Assembly (NCBI GenBank): GCA_947486785.1
Contig: CANKUU010000019.1
Location: 1-64,000 of the forward strand
DNA length: 64,000 nucleotides
Source: an uncultured Flavobacteriaceae bacterium
GTDB taxonomy: Bacteria; Bacteroidota; Bacteroidia; Flavobacteriales; Flavobacteriaceae
Direction of reading: 5' to 3'
Below the pieces are notes generated by a model, which did not search any database, was not told the origin of the DNA, and saw only the letters and a program-made list of their open reading frames with translations. Both the position numbers and the translations under genes were made by a program. Below are positions 43,751 through 52,025 of this stretch, in pieces (position 1 is the first letter of the stretch; the number at the start of each line of letters is the position of its first letter).

Positions 43751-44763
43751 GAGTTTAACTTCTCTTTATATTGTGGCAAAAGCGCTCTAAAGTTTTGAAC
43801 TGTTTCTTCTAGCGAACTATCACTTTTTCCTCCTGAAGCATTGTCATGACCCCCACCACTAAAGTGATTTCTTGCAAATTGATTTACTGAAAAATCACCT
43901 TTTGATCTGAACGATATTTTAATAATGCCTTCTTCTCTATTTTCAATAAAAATAACCGCAAAACGAATACCTTCTAAGGTGAGTCCGTAATTTACAAAGC
44001 CCTCGGTATCTCCTTTCTGGTACTTATATTTATCTAATTCGTCTTGACTAAGCGTTATGTATACTGTTTTAAATTCTTGCAAGATAACCATGTTATTTAG
44101 GGCACAGCCCAACAATTGTATTCTGCTAGGAGAATTAGTGTCAAATATATTGTTGTGAATTGTGGTATTATCAGCACCTTTTTCAATTAAATGGGCAACC
44201 ACTTTATGAGTTCTGCTTGTAGTTGATCTAAATTTAAAGGAGCCTGTGTCGGTTAATATACCAGTATATAAACAATGTGCAATTGCTTCAGTAATGTAAT
44301 CTGTAGCTCCTAAATATTCCATAAAATTATAAATCATTTCACAGGTGGAGCTCATGGTTACATCAGAATAGGTTACAACGGCATAGTCTGATGGGGCTTG
44401 ATGATGATCTATCATTATAAATTTTGCATCCGAAGACTGTAATAAAGGTTCTAATTGACCCGCACGACCCAAGTGATTAAAATCTAAGGTGAATATTAAA
44501 GTAGCTTTTTTAAGGGCTAATTTTGCCTGTTGATTCTGTCGTTCAAAGTTTAAGATAGCTTCATTACCAGGCATCCATTTTAAAAATCTTGGATAGTCGT
44601 TTGGCGAAACAATAGTTGCGGATTGGCCTATTGAATTAAGATAATGGCACAGGCCAAGCGTAGAGCCAATAGCATCACCATCGGGGTTTTTATGCGGAAT
44701 AATTACAATTTGCTGAGGTGTTGAAAGTAATTTTTTTACAGCAATTATGTCCTCTGAATTCAT
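43747..44763 (-). CDS. DHH-family phosphoesterase, NrnA-like nano-RNase/pAp phosphatase
   Basis: This 338-residue DHH-DHHA1 protein has PHKNPDGDAIGSTLG (metal-binding), DFNHLGRAG, IDHHQAP (the DHH motif) and the C-terminal FSGGGHDNASGG of DHHA1. NrnA-type enzymes degrade 2- to 5-nucleotide RNA fragments and dephosphorylate 3'-phosphoadenosine 5'-phosphate. It heads a three-gene leftward operon with gldI and the isomerase fusion. The plus-strand PhoD-like gene is divergent from it. Confidence 0.92.
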   Translation of the reverse strand: MNSEDIIAVKKLLSTPQQIVIIPHKNPDGDAIGSTLGLCHYLNSIGQSATIVSPNDYPRFLKWMPGNEAILNFERQNQQAKLALKKATLIFTLDFNHLGRAGQLEPLLQSSDAKFIMIDHHQAPSDYAVVTYSDVTMSSTCEMIYNFMEYLGATDYITEAIAHCLYTGILTDTGSFKFRSTTSRTHKVVAHLIEKGADNTTIHNNIFDTNSPSRIQLLGCALNNMVILQEFKTVYITLSQDELDKYKYQKGDTEGFVNYGLTLEGIRFAVIFIENREEGIIKISFRSKGDFSVNQFARNHFSGGGHDNASGGKSDSSLEETVQNFRALLPQYKEKLNS

Positions 44764-44841
44764 AGGGTCAAAGATACAAAAATATCATAGAGTCGTATCT
44801 TTAAAAATGCTATTTTTACCTGTTAAACAAACTTAAAATTC

Positions 44842-45870
44842 ATGAAAAATAGTATCATTTTAATAACTTTTTTGTTTCTTTTTGGGGCGTGTGGTACCAA
44901 ACAAAATAGAAGTAGCACAGCCCATGAAGAAGTAGATTTTACCTTGGCCTTTGGTTCTTGTAATAAACATGATGTAAAAAACAACTTATGGGATGATGTA
45001 GTAAAGGCTAAACCTGATGTTTGGATTTGGGGTGGTGATATTGTTTATGCGGATACAGAAGATATGACTAAACTAGCGGCTATTTACAAGGCTCAGAACG
45101 AAGTTGATGGCTATAAGTTAGTAAAAAGTAAAATGCCAGTTATTGGCACTTGGGACGATCATGATTATGGATTAAATGATGGTGGGACAGAATTTGAAGC
45201 TAAAAAGCAAAGTCAGCAAAAATTTCTTGACTTTATGGGGGTGTCTCAAGATAGTTTTAGAAGATCGCAAGAAGGTGTTTATGCGAGTCACCATTTTAGA
45301 ACTAATCAGGGTACCGTTAAAGTACTTGTTTTAGATACGCGCTATTTTAGAACAGCTTTAACACCTGATACAGAAACCAAAAAACGTAACAAACCAAATG
45401 CTTACGGAGAAGGCACCATATTAGGAGAAAAACAATGGCATTGGTTGCAAAATGAACTTAATACTTCTAAGGCAGATTTTAATGTAATAGTGAGTAGTAT
45501 TCAATTTTTATCAAATAAACACGGCTTTGAGTGTTGGGCTAATTTTCCTCATGAGGTGGATCGCTTACAACAAACGATTGCAGAATCTAGTGCTTCAGGA
45601 GTGATGATTTTATCCGGTGATCGGCATATTTCAGAATTTTCTAGTAGCAAGATTGATGGTGTTGCGTATCCATTAATCGATTTTACGAGTAGTGGTTTAA
45701 CCCATGTTTATTCCGCCTTCAATGGCGAATTTAATCCATTTCGTGTGGGTGAAGTGATTAAGGTTAAGAGTTTTGGGCTAGTGAGCTTTAATTTTCAAAA
45801 GAAACTCGCTACATTTAAAATTATTGGAGATCAAGGAAAAGTACTTGGTAAATTGCAACAAAACTACTAA
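44842..45870 (+). CDS. PhoD-like metallophosphatase lipoprotein
   Basis: This 342-residue protein has a lipoprotein signal (MKNSIILITFLFLFGACGTK) and a PhoD-type metallophosphoesterase core: FTLAFGSCNKHD, DVWIWGGDIVYAD, GTWDDHDYGLNDGG and ILSGDRHISEF, which supply the metal ligands. PhoD-like enzymes cleave phosphodiesters or phosphate monoesters outside the cytoplasm. It is shorter than classical PhoD and lacks the N-terminal beta domain. It lies in front of ndk, which has its own promoter. Confidence 0.9.
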   Translation: MKNSIILITFLFLFGACGTKQNRSSTAHEEVDFTLAFGSCNKHDVKNNLWDDVVKAKPDVWIWGGDIVYADTEDMTKLAAIYKAQNEVDGYKLVKSKMPVIGTWDDHDYGLNDGGTEFEAKKQSQQKFLDFMGVSQDSFRRSQEGVYASHHFRTNQGTVKVLVLDTRYFRTALTPDTETKKRNKPNAYGEGTILGEKQWHWLQNELNTSKADFNVIVSSIQFLSNKHGFECWANFPHEVDRLQQTIAESSASGVMILSGDRHISEFSSSKIDGVAYPLIDFTSSGLTHVYSAFNGEFNPFRVGEVIKVKSFGLVSFNFQKKLATFKIIGDQGKVLGKLQQNY

Positions 45871-45873
45871 AAG

Positions 45874-45903
45874 TTGTCGATTCTTAAATAAACTGTATTT
45901 TTG
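45874..45903 (+). promoter_or_regulatory. Bacteroidota-type promoter of ndk (TTG-N19-TATTTTTG)
   Basis: TTG at 45874-45876 and TATTTTTG at 45896-45903 are exactly 19 bases apart, matching the TTG-N19-TAnnTTTG consensus of flavobacterial housekeeping promoters. The ndk ATG follows at 45920. Confidence 0.75.
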
Positions 45904-45919
45904 CACAAAATTTTGAAAT

Positions 45920-46339
45920 ATGACTACAAATAGAACTTTTACAATGATTAAGCCAGACGCCGTTGAGAACGGACATATCGGTGGAATTTTAGATAAAATT
46001 ACATCGGCAGGTTTTAAAATCGTTGCTATGAAATACACTCAATTGAGCAAAAGAGATGCTCAAGAATTTTATGCAGTACATAAAGAGCGACCTTTCTATG
46101 GTGAATTGGTTGATTTTATGACACGCGGACCTATCGTTGCAGCAATATTAGAAAAAGAAAATGCTGTTGAAGATTTTCGTGCTTTAATAGGCGCTACTAA
46201 CCCCGCTGAAGCCGCTGAAGGTACGATACGTAAAATGTTTGCTAAAGACATTGCGGAAAATGCTGTTCATGGTTCTGATAGTGATGAAAATGCAGCTATT
46301 GAAGGAGCTTTTCATTTTTCAGGTAGAGAAATTTACTAA
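45920..46339 (+). CDS. ndk: Nucleoside diphosphate kinase
   Basis: This 139-residue enzyme equilibrates nucleoside di- and triphosphates. The phospho-acceptor His is in [12 protein letters not shown] near residue 115; [16 protein letters not shown] (N-terminus) and [15 protein letters not shown] are family motifs. Length is normal. It has a full consensus promoter and a terminator of its own, so it is a single-gene unit. Confidence 0.97.
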   Translation: MTTNRTFTMIKPDAVENGHIGGILDKITSAGFKIVAMKYTQLSKRDAQEFYAVHKERPFYGELVDFMTRGPIVAAILEKENAVEDFRALIGATNPAEAAEGTIRKMFAKDIAENAVHGSDSDENAAIEGAFHFSGREIY

Positions 46340-46352
46340 GTTTTTGGTTTGG

Positions 46353-46385
46353 AGCCCAATAAATTTAGGTTTGTTGGGCTTTTTA
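46353..46385. terminator. Intrinsic terminator of ndk
   Basis: AGCCCAA and TTGGGCT pair, extended inward by three A-T pairs and one G-T, followed by TTTTT. It begins 13 bases past the ndk stop and lies 8 bases from the end of the convergent DUF721 gene. Confidence 0.8.
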
Positions 46386-46393
46386 AGTTGAGG

Positions 46394-46690
46394 TTAGCGA
46401 AGAACTAGCTTGGTAATTAAATCTTTTCCTAATTCTTCATTTAGCATTGCAATTATTTTTGTGGTACCTAAGCTCAATTCTTCGCGTAGAACTGATGAAG
46501 AAAGTGAAATAAACAAGGTGTCATTTCGCAACTCAACCGAATTGGTGTAATTGTTTACGCCATTTCCCATAAGTTTTGCCCAAGCGGCTTGTGCATCAAC
46601 CTTATCAAGTCCTTTTTCTAGTTTATTTTTTTTGATAAAGGCCTGTAGTGCCTCGCCCATATTAAGATTGTTTCCTTTTTGTTTATTCAT
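46394..46690 (-). CDS. DUF721 (DciA-like) protein
   Basis: This 98-residue protein has the DUF721 layout: a short helix (MGEALQAFIKKNKLEKGLDK), the A-x-W-x3-MG motif in AAWAKLMGNGVNNYT, and LFISLSSSVLREELSL ahead of a final helix. DUF721 is the family of DciA, the replicative helicase loader of bacteria without DnaC. A role in replication is thus possible, and the location downstream of recF agrees. It overlaps the small lipoprotein gene by 4 bases. Confidence 0.88.
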   Translation of the reverse strand: MNKQKGNNLNMGEALQAFIKKNKLEKGLDKVDAQAAWAKLMGNGVNNYTNSVELRNDTLFISLSSSVLREELSLGTTKIIAMLNEELGKDLITKLVLR

Positions 46691-47124
46691 TCTTTTGTGG
46701 CATTTATTGCTTGAAAACGCTTGTAGCTAAAAGTAAGGCTATCTTGGTTAATTACTGAAAACCGATCATCAGAAATTTCTAATATTGTTTCTGTTCTAAC
46801 TTCGTTGTTATCAAGAGTTTTATCATTTAAATATGATATCTCAAAATTAGCCTCTTTTTTCATAATAGTAAAATAAGCAGCATCATTTGAAGTTTGAAAA
46901 GTACCATTAAATTTTGGCTGTACTTTTTTTCTAAAACCTTTTAATCCATCTACTTCAAAATAATCGATGGTAGGGCTTATGGTATAATTTTTAGCAGTAC
47001 CATTGGCAAAAGTTACTTGATCAATTTGCCAATAGCCATTCAGTTTTTTAATTTCATCTTTACTCACTGACTTATTGCATGCGTAGATGAAAAAAAACAT
47101 ACTTAGATAAAGAAGGTTTTTCAT
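46687..47124 (-). CDS. Small lipocalin-like lipoprotein
   Basis: I start this protein at the ATG at 47124 (145 residues), one base after the recF stop; the frame opens 16 codons earlier, inside recF, without a signal-like sequence there. It begins MKNLLYLSMFFFIYACNK, a lipoprotein signal. The body, with NGYWQIDQVTFANGTAKNY and strand-rich segments to SFSYKRF-like end (FSVINQDSLTFSYKRF), has the pattern of Bacteroidota lipocalin-like domains. No ligand can be named. It lies between recF and the DUF721 gene in one transcript. Confidence 0.75.
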   Translation of the reverse strand: MKNLLYLSMFFFIYACNKSVSKDEIKKLNGYWQIDQVTFANGTAKNYTISPTIDYFEVDGLKGFRKKVQPKFNGTFQTSNDAAYFTIMKKEANFEISYLNDKTLDNNEVRTETILEISDDRFSVINQDSLTFSYKRFQAINATKE

Positions 47125-47125
47125 G

Positions 47126-48205
47126 TTATAATTTAAAAATTTGATACGATTGATGCGTATTTTTAACGACATTTTCGGTTCTTTCGGCGTGGGTATCGCT
47201 TATAAATAATTGCCCAAATTTTTCGTTATCAACTAAAGCAATTAAATGTGCTACACGATGTTCATCTAGTTTGTCAAAAATATCATCCAATAATAAAATA
47301 GGCGTGGTATTGTTTAATTTTTTCATAAAATGAAATTGAGCCAATTTTAAGGCAATCAAATATGATTTTTGTTGCCCCTGGCTACCAAATTTTTTTATTG
47401 GACGTCCTTCAATTTTAAAATTTAAATCATCTTTATGTATGCCAACACTAGTATATTGCAAGGTGCTATCGCGCTGCCTATTTTTTTGCAGTAAAGTAGA
47501 TAAATCACTAGTGTGTAATTTACTATCGTAGTCTAGCGATATAGATTCATTTTCTCCGGAAATTGCTTTGTGTTGTTCTAAAAAAATCGGTGAAAAATCG
47601 GCTATAAATGCTATTCTTTTTTCAAATATTGGGGTGCCATACTGTGTAAGTTGGTCGTCATAAACTTCTAGTGTAGCAGAATCGAAAGTTTGATTAGCAG
47701 CAAAGTATTTTAATAGTGAGTTACGTTGGCTAAGCACCTTGTTATAATTGATAAGGTTTTGTAGGTACGTTTTGTCTGATTGTGAAATAACACCATCAAT
47801 AAATTTACGTCTGGTTTCGCTTCCTTCAACTATTAGATCTCGGTCGGCTGGAGAAATTATTACCAAGGGAAGCAAACCAATGTGTTCTGAAATTCGATCG
47901 TAGGCTTTCGAATTTCGTTTGATAATTTTTTTTGATCCACGTTTTAAACTACAAATAATTCTCTCTTCGCGGTTGTTTCTCTCAAAAGTGCCGTCAATAA
48001 CGAAGAAATCTGCCTCATGCTTTATATTTTGTGTAGCCACAGGGTTAAAATAACTTTTACCCAAAGAAAGATGATATATAGCGTCAAGAACATTGGTTTT
48101 ACCAATACCGTTTGCGCCCACAAAACAATTGATTTTAGTATCGAATTCAAAATTTTGAGCTTCGAAATTTTTATAGTTAATAAGAGAGATATTTTTTAAT
48201 ACCAT
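47126..48205 (-). CDS. recF: DNA replication and repair protein RecF
   Basis: RecF is an SMC-like ATPase that loads RecA at gaps. The 359-residue protein has the Walker [21 protein letters not shown] near residue 30, the signature region [18 protein letters not shown] and the Walker [12 protein letters not shown], then HAERTENV at the C-terminus. Length is typical. It leads a leftward operon with the lipocalin-like and DUF721 genes and is divergent from the TPR gene. No dnaA or dnaN lies within the window. Confidence 0.96.
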   Translation of the reverse strand: MVLKNISLINYKNFEAQNFEFDTKINCFVGANGIGKTNVLDAIYHLSLGKSYFNPVATQNIKHEADFFVIDGTFERNNREERIICSLKRGSKKIIKRNSKAYDRISEHIGLLPLVIISPADRDLIVEGSETRRKFIDGVISQSDKTYLQNLINYNKVLSQRNSLLKYFAANQTFDSATLEVYDDQLTQYGTPIFEKRIAFIADFSPIFLEQHKAISGENESISLDYDSKLHTSDLSTLLQKNRQRDSTLQYTSVGIHKDDLNFKIEGRPIKKFGSQGQQKSYLIALKLAQFHFMKKLNNTTPILLLDDIFDKLDEHRVAHLIALVDNEKFGQLFISDTHAERTENVVKNTHQSYQIFKL

Positions 48206-48301
48206 GGAGGCTACTGCACGTTTTTTAATTTAAACCTAAGCAAAACTGCAAAATATCGAAAAATATCGAATAAATAAGCTTCTCGTTTTTAATAAAAACT
48301 T

Positions 48302-48309
48302 TATTTTTG
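48302..48309 (+). promoter_or_regulatory. Candidate -7 element (TATTTTTG) for the TPR membrane protein and ribH
   Basis: TATTTTTG fits TAnnTTTG and lies 20 bases before the ATG at 48330. TTC is found where TTG is expected 19 bases upstream. Confidence 0.45.
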
Positions 48310-48329
48310 CTTGCTTAACAGAATTACAA

Positions 48330-49097
48330 ATGGCGACATATAAAAAGCGTGGTTTTAAACCAAAAAATAAAGAAGAACAGCAACAGTTTGACGAACATGA
48401 GAGTACAACAGCTGAAGTGTTTAGCACGTTAGACGAGAGTGCGTCGAAAAGTGAAGAATGGGTTGCTAAGAATCAAAATTATATTTTAGGTGCAATAGGC
48501 GTTGTAGCCGTTGCTATTTTAGCTTATTTGGCCTACGGGCAATTCGTTAAAGGGCCAAAAGAATTAAGTGCTTCAAATGAATTATACTATCCACAGCAAT
48601 ACTTTGTTCAAGCGGTAAATGCAACTACTCAGCAAGATTCATTATATGCGCTATCGCTTGAAGGAGCCGAAGGTAAGTATGGATTTCTAGACATTATTCA
48701 AGAGTACCCTGGTACGAAGGCTGCAAATCAGGCTACGTATGCCGCTGGTATGGCTTACATGAATATGCAGAAATATGAAAAAGCAATTGATTATTTAGAG
48801 GATTTTTCTTCGGATGATATGATTTTCGCAGCCGTGGCAAAAGGTCGTATAGGAGATGCGTTTATGCAATTGAATCAACCGAAAGAGGCACTTGGTTACT
48901 ATGAACAAGCTTTTGAGCATGACAGTAATGGTTTCTCAACTCCAAAATATCTTTATAAAGCGGGTATTGCAGCGTTAGATTTAAAAGAGAATGAAAAGGC
49001 GTTAAAATATTTTCAAAGAATTAAAGACGAATTTTCAAAATCTGATGAGGCAAGAACAATAGATGCGTTCATTGGTATGGCAAAAAGTGGAAAGTAA
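48330..49097 (+). CDS. Membrane-anchored TPR protein (YfgM-like)
   Basis: This 255-residue protein has a charged cytoplasmic N-terminus (KKRGFKPKNKEEQQQF), one membrane span at about residues 50-70 (ILGAIGVVAVAILAYLAYG), and a periplasmic TPR domain (MNMQKYEKAIDYLEDFS; LNQPKEALGYYEQAFEHD; ALKYFQRIKDEFSKSDEA). The layout resembles YfgM-type ancillary factors near the Sec machinery. Its stop and the ribH start share one base (TAATG), so the two are co-translated. Confidence 0.88.
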   Translation: MATYKKRGFKPKNKEEQQQFDEHESTTAEVFSTLDESASKSEEWVAKNQNYILGAIGVVAVAILAYLAYGQFVKGPKELSASNELYYPQQYFVQAVNATTQQDSLYALSLEGAEGKYGFLDIIQEYPGTKAANQATYAAGMAYMNMQKYEKAIDYLEDFSSDDMIFAAVAKGRIGDAFMQLNQPKEALGYYEQAFEHDSNGFSTPKYLYKAGIAALDLKENEKALKYFQRIKDEFSKSDEARTIDAFIGMAKSGK

Positions 49098-49579
49098 TGG
49101 CCACCAAAAATAAAAATTTATCGGAATACGATAAAGCTACAATCCCAAACGCGAAAAATCTGCGGTTTGGGATTGTTGTTTCTGAATGGAACTCGGAAAT
49201 TACCGAAGGCTTGTTTTCAGGAGCCTTTGAAACCTTAACAGATTGTGGTGCCCTTTCTGAGAATATAGTTCGATGGAATGTGCCTGGTAGTTTTGAATTG
49301 ACTTTTGGTGCAAAAAAAATGCTCACTCAGCTAGATGTAGATGCAGTTATCGCTATAGGTAGTGTTATACAGGGCGAAACAAAGCATTTCGATTTTGTGT
49401 GTAGCGCAGTAGCCCAAGGAATTAAAGATTTAAACGTTCTTTTTGATACTCCTGTTGTTTTTTGTGTTTTAACAGACAATACCATGTTGCAAGCCCAGGA
49501 GCGAAGCGGCGGAAAATATGGTAATAAGGGTTCTGAAGCTGCTATTGCAGCAATAAAGATGATCACTCTTGGTAGTTAG
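49097..49579 (+). CDS. ribH: 6,7-dimethyl-8-ribityllumazine synthase
   Basis: RibH joins the pyrimidine and butanone-phosphate precursors in riboflavin synthesis. The 160-residue protein shows FGIVVSEWNSEITEGL (substrate site), NVPGSFELTFGAK, IAIGSVIQGETKHFD with the catalytic His, and PVVFCVLTDN. Length is normal. No other riboflavin genes are in the window and no FMN riboswitch was seen upstream. Confidence 0.96.
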   Translation: MATKNKNLSEYDKATIPNAKNLRFGIVVSEWNSEITEGLFSGAFETLTDCGALSENIVRWNVPGSFELTFGAKKMLTQLDVDAVIAIGSVIQGETKHFDFVCSAVAQGIKDLNVLFDTPVVFCVLTDNTMLQAQERSGGKYGNKGSEAAIAAIKMITLGS

Positions 49580-49601
49580 TCTTAGTCTAGTTTTTATTTA
49601 A

Positions 49602-49709
49602 TTGAACCTCGCATTTTCTATTTTAATACTCATCATCTTGTTGTTAGGTGGCGTTTTTTTCTTTAATAAAAATAGTGTTGGTAAAAACAGTATCGGTGCA
49701 TTTTTTTAA
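49602..49709 (+). CDS. Possible 35-residue membrane microprotein or remnant (TTG start)
   Basis: The frame between an in-frame TAA just before 49602 and the TAA at 49707 reads LNLAFSILILIILLLGGVF and then FFNKNSVGKNSIGAFF. That is one clean hydrophobic span with a short basic tail. It has only a TTG start and no recognised relatives, and begins 22 bases after ribH. It may be a microprotein, the truncated start of a larger membrane-protein gene, or chance. Confidence 0.25.
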   Translation: MNLAFSILILIILLLGGVFFFNKNSVGKNSIGAFF

Positions 49710-49866
49710 AATAAAACACTCTTTTGAAAATTAGCAAAACGCTTATCCTATTATGAAATATGGTATATTTACTATATTTTGATCAAGGCATCATACTGCT
49801 TTATCTGTTAATAATTTTTATCAATTCGAACAATTCATTTTTTTGATTTTAAGTAACTTTGAATAT

Positions 49867-50166
49867 ATGGGATTCATAAGCAAATTTACCAGATTACGGA
49901 AAGCTAGAGATTTCGATTATCAACCTCGTTTTTATGAGAATGAGAAAGGAGGAAACCCTTTTAAAATTGAATACAAGTTTGATGAATACCGAACTACGGT
50001 AGGTTCAAAGAGGGGGCTAAAAGGAAAGTTGCAAAGTGCCATGGCAGACTCTAAGCGCAAAGGAGACCGAAACATGCGTCTTCGTTTGGCTGTAATTATA
50101 GCTATTTTAGTATTAATTTTCTTGTATATTATCGACTTCGATCTATCAATTTTCTATAATAGCTAA
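49867..50166 (+). CDS. Conserved small membrane protein upstream of mutL (often labelled riboflavin synthase subunit beta)
   Basis: This 99-residue protein is taken from the ATG at 49867 (MGFISKFTRLRKARDFDYQP); an in-frame TTG 24 bases earlier is less likely. A basic, tyrosine-rich N-terminal part (NPFKIEYKFDEYRTT) ends in one membrane span (LRLAVIIAILVLIFLYII). Databases often name such flavobacterial proteins riboflavin synthase subunit beta, which I consider a carry-over from the neighbouring ribH; nothing in the sequence supports catalysis. A TAACTTTG -7-like element is at 49854-49861. Its stop overlaps the mutL start by one base. Confidence 0.8.
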   Translation: MGFISKFTRLRKARDFDYQPRFYENEKGGNPFKIEYKFDEYRTTVGSKRGLKGKLQSAMADSKRKGDRNMRLRLAVIIAILVLIFLYIIDFDLSIFYNS

Positions 50167-52025
50167 TGGCAGATATTATAAAACTTCTTCCTGATCATGT
50201 TGCTAATCAAATTGCTGCTGGTGAGGTAGTACAGCGACCAGCTTCTGTAGTTAAAGAACTTCTTGAAAATGCAATAGATGCAGGTGCAAGCACCATAATG
50301 CTAGTTGTAAAGGATGGCGGAAAGGTATTAATTCAAGTGGTTGATGATGGTGTAGGCATGAGTGAAACAGATGCACGGCTTAGTTTTGAACGGCATGCGA
50401 CCTCAAAAATTAATAAAGCTGAAGATCTTTTTAGTCTTAATACAAAGGGTTTTCGAGGAGAGGCACTTGCATCAATAGCTGCTATTGCTCATGTAGAAAT
50501 GCAAACAAAAACTAGCAAACAAGAATTAGGTACGGTGCTTAAAATTGAAGGCAGTAAAGTAGTCTCTCAAGATTTAGAAGTAGTAGCAAATGGTACTTCT
50601 ATGGCAGTTAAAAATTTGTTTTTTAATATTCCTGCAAGAAGAAATTTTTTAAAATCAAATCAGGTTGAATTGCGCCATATTACTGATGAATTTCATCGAG
50701 TAGCCTTAGCACATCCTACAATTGCTTTTTCTTTCTATAATAATGATAATGAGCTATTTAATTTACCTAAAAGTAACTATCGTCAACGAATAGTTAATCT
50801 TTTTGGAACTAAGACCAATGAAAAATTGGTGCCCGTTAAAGAAGAAACTCAGGTGGTAAAAATAGCAGGTTTTATCAATAAACCCGAGTTTGCAAAAAAG
50901 AGTAGGGGAGAACAATTTTTCTTTGTAAATAATAGGTTTATTAAAAGTCCGTATTTACATCATGCAGTAGTCAATGCTTTTGAAGGACTTATAAAGGCAA
51001 ATACGCATCCCGGTTATTTTTTGTATTTAGAAGTAGACCCATCATCTATTGACATAAATATACATCCAACAAAAACAGAAGTTAAGTTCGACGATGAACA
51101 TACCCTTTATGCAATTTTAAGATCAACAATAAAACATAGTTTGGGGCAGTTTAATGTTGTTGCGCCTATTGATTTTAATCAAGATCAGAATTTAGAAACT
51201 CCTTACGCGTTTAAGAATAAAGGTGCAGAATTACCGAAAGTTAGTGTAGATGCCGGGTTTAACCCTTTTCAAGAAAATAAGAGTAAACCAAAATCTGTAA
51301 GTTCATATCAACGAGAAAGTACTTTAGGAAGTAAGTCTTGGGAAGGTTTATATGTTGGTTTAGAGTCTAAATTAGGGCAGGTTTCAACTGCAAATAGTAT
51401 TGAGTTTGAGTCCGATGTAATTACAGGTTCTATTTTTGATGAAAAGCAAGAATTGGCATCCTATGCTAGTTCTACTTTTCAATTACGAAGAAAGTATATT
51501 GTTACTACCACAAAATCAGGTATGGTTGTAATTGATCAAAGTAGGGCGCACCAAAGAGTGCTCTATGAGAAGTTTTTAAAAAATATTACTGTTAAGGAAG
51601 CGGTTAGTCAGCAGTTACTTTTTCCTCTGGTACTTTCATTTATTGCAACAGATATTCAGGTTTTAAAAGAAATAAAAGACAGCCTAAATATGATTGGTTT
51701 CGTATTTGGAAAAATAGAATCTGATACTATTGAAATAACTGGAGTGCCCATAATGGTCTCAGAAACTGAAGTAGGTATGGTACTAGAACAATTAATATCT
51801 GATTGTCAAATGAAAGTTACTGGTGATAATTTCTCTCAGACCGACATTTTGGCAAAAACCTTGGCAAAAACTCTAGCAGTTAAAACAGGAGAACAATTAG
51901 ACAGTCAGTCACAACAAGCATTGGTTAATGATTTATTTGCCTGTAAAGAGTTTAAAATAAGTCCGTTCAATAAAAAGGTATATATTATGATTACCGAAAA
52001 TGAAATTGAAAAAAAATTTATTTAG
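50166..52025 (+). CDS. mutL: DNA mismatch repair protein MutL
   Basis: This 619-residue MutL has a normal GHKL ATPase domain: IAAGEVVQRPASVVKELLEN, DDGVGMSETDARLSFERHAT, TKGFRGEALASIAA and NIHPTKTEVKF. A linker (about 335-430) leads to the C-terminal dimerisation domain. The endonuclease signature DQHA-x2-E-x4-E is replaced by DQSRAHQRVLYE near 457, and the CPHGRP region by ISPFNKK, so the nuclease seen in many MutL proteins is probably absent, as in E. coli MutL. It lies in a run with the two rhomboid genes downstream. Confidence 0.95.
   Translation: MADIIKLLPDHVANQIAAGEVVQRPASVVKELLENAIDAGASTIMLVVKDGGKVLIQVVDDGVGMSETDARLSFERHATSKINKAEDLFSLNTKGFRGEALASIAAIAHVEMQTKTSKQELGTVLKIEGSKVVSQDLEVVANGTSMAVKNLFFNIPARRNFLKSNQVELRHITDEFHRVALAHPTIAFSFYNNDNELFNLPKSNYRQRIVNLFGTKTNEKLVPVKEETQVVKIAGFINKPEFAKKSRGEQFFFVNNRFIKSPYLHHAVVNAFEGLIKANTHPGYFLYLEVDPSSIDINIHPTKTEVKFDDEHTLYAILRSTIKHSLGQFNVVAPIDFNQDQNLETPYAFKNKGAELPKVSVDAGFNPFQENKSKPKSVSSYQRESTLGSKSWEGLYVGLESKLGQVSTANSIEFESDVITGSIFDEKQELASYASSTFQLRRKYIVTTTKSGMVVIDQSRAHQRVLYEKFLKNITVKEAVSQQLLFPLVLSFIATDIQVLKEIKDSLNMIGFVFGKIESDTIEITGVPIMVSETEVGMVLEQLISDCQMKVTGDNFSQTDILAKTLAKTLAVKTGEQLDSQSQQALVNDLFACKEFKISPFNKKVYIMITENEIEKKFI

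Noticed and set aside
49843-49866. TTG start 24 bases before the small protein ahead of mutL
   Set aside because: The ATG at 49867 begins the conserved-looking MGFISKFTRLRKARDF start; the extra eight residues overlap a -7-like element.
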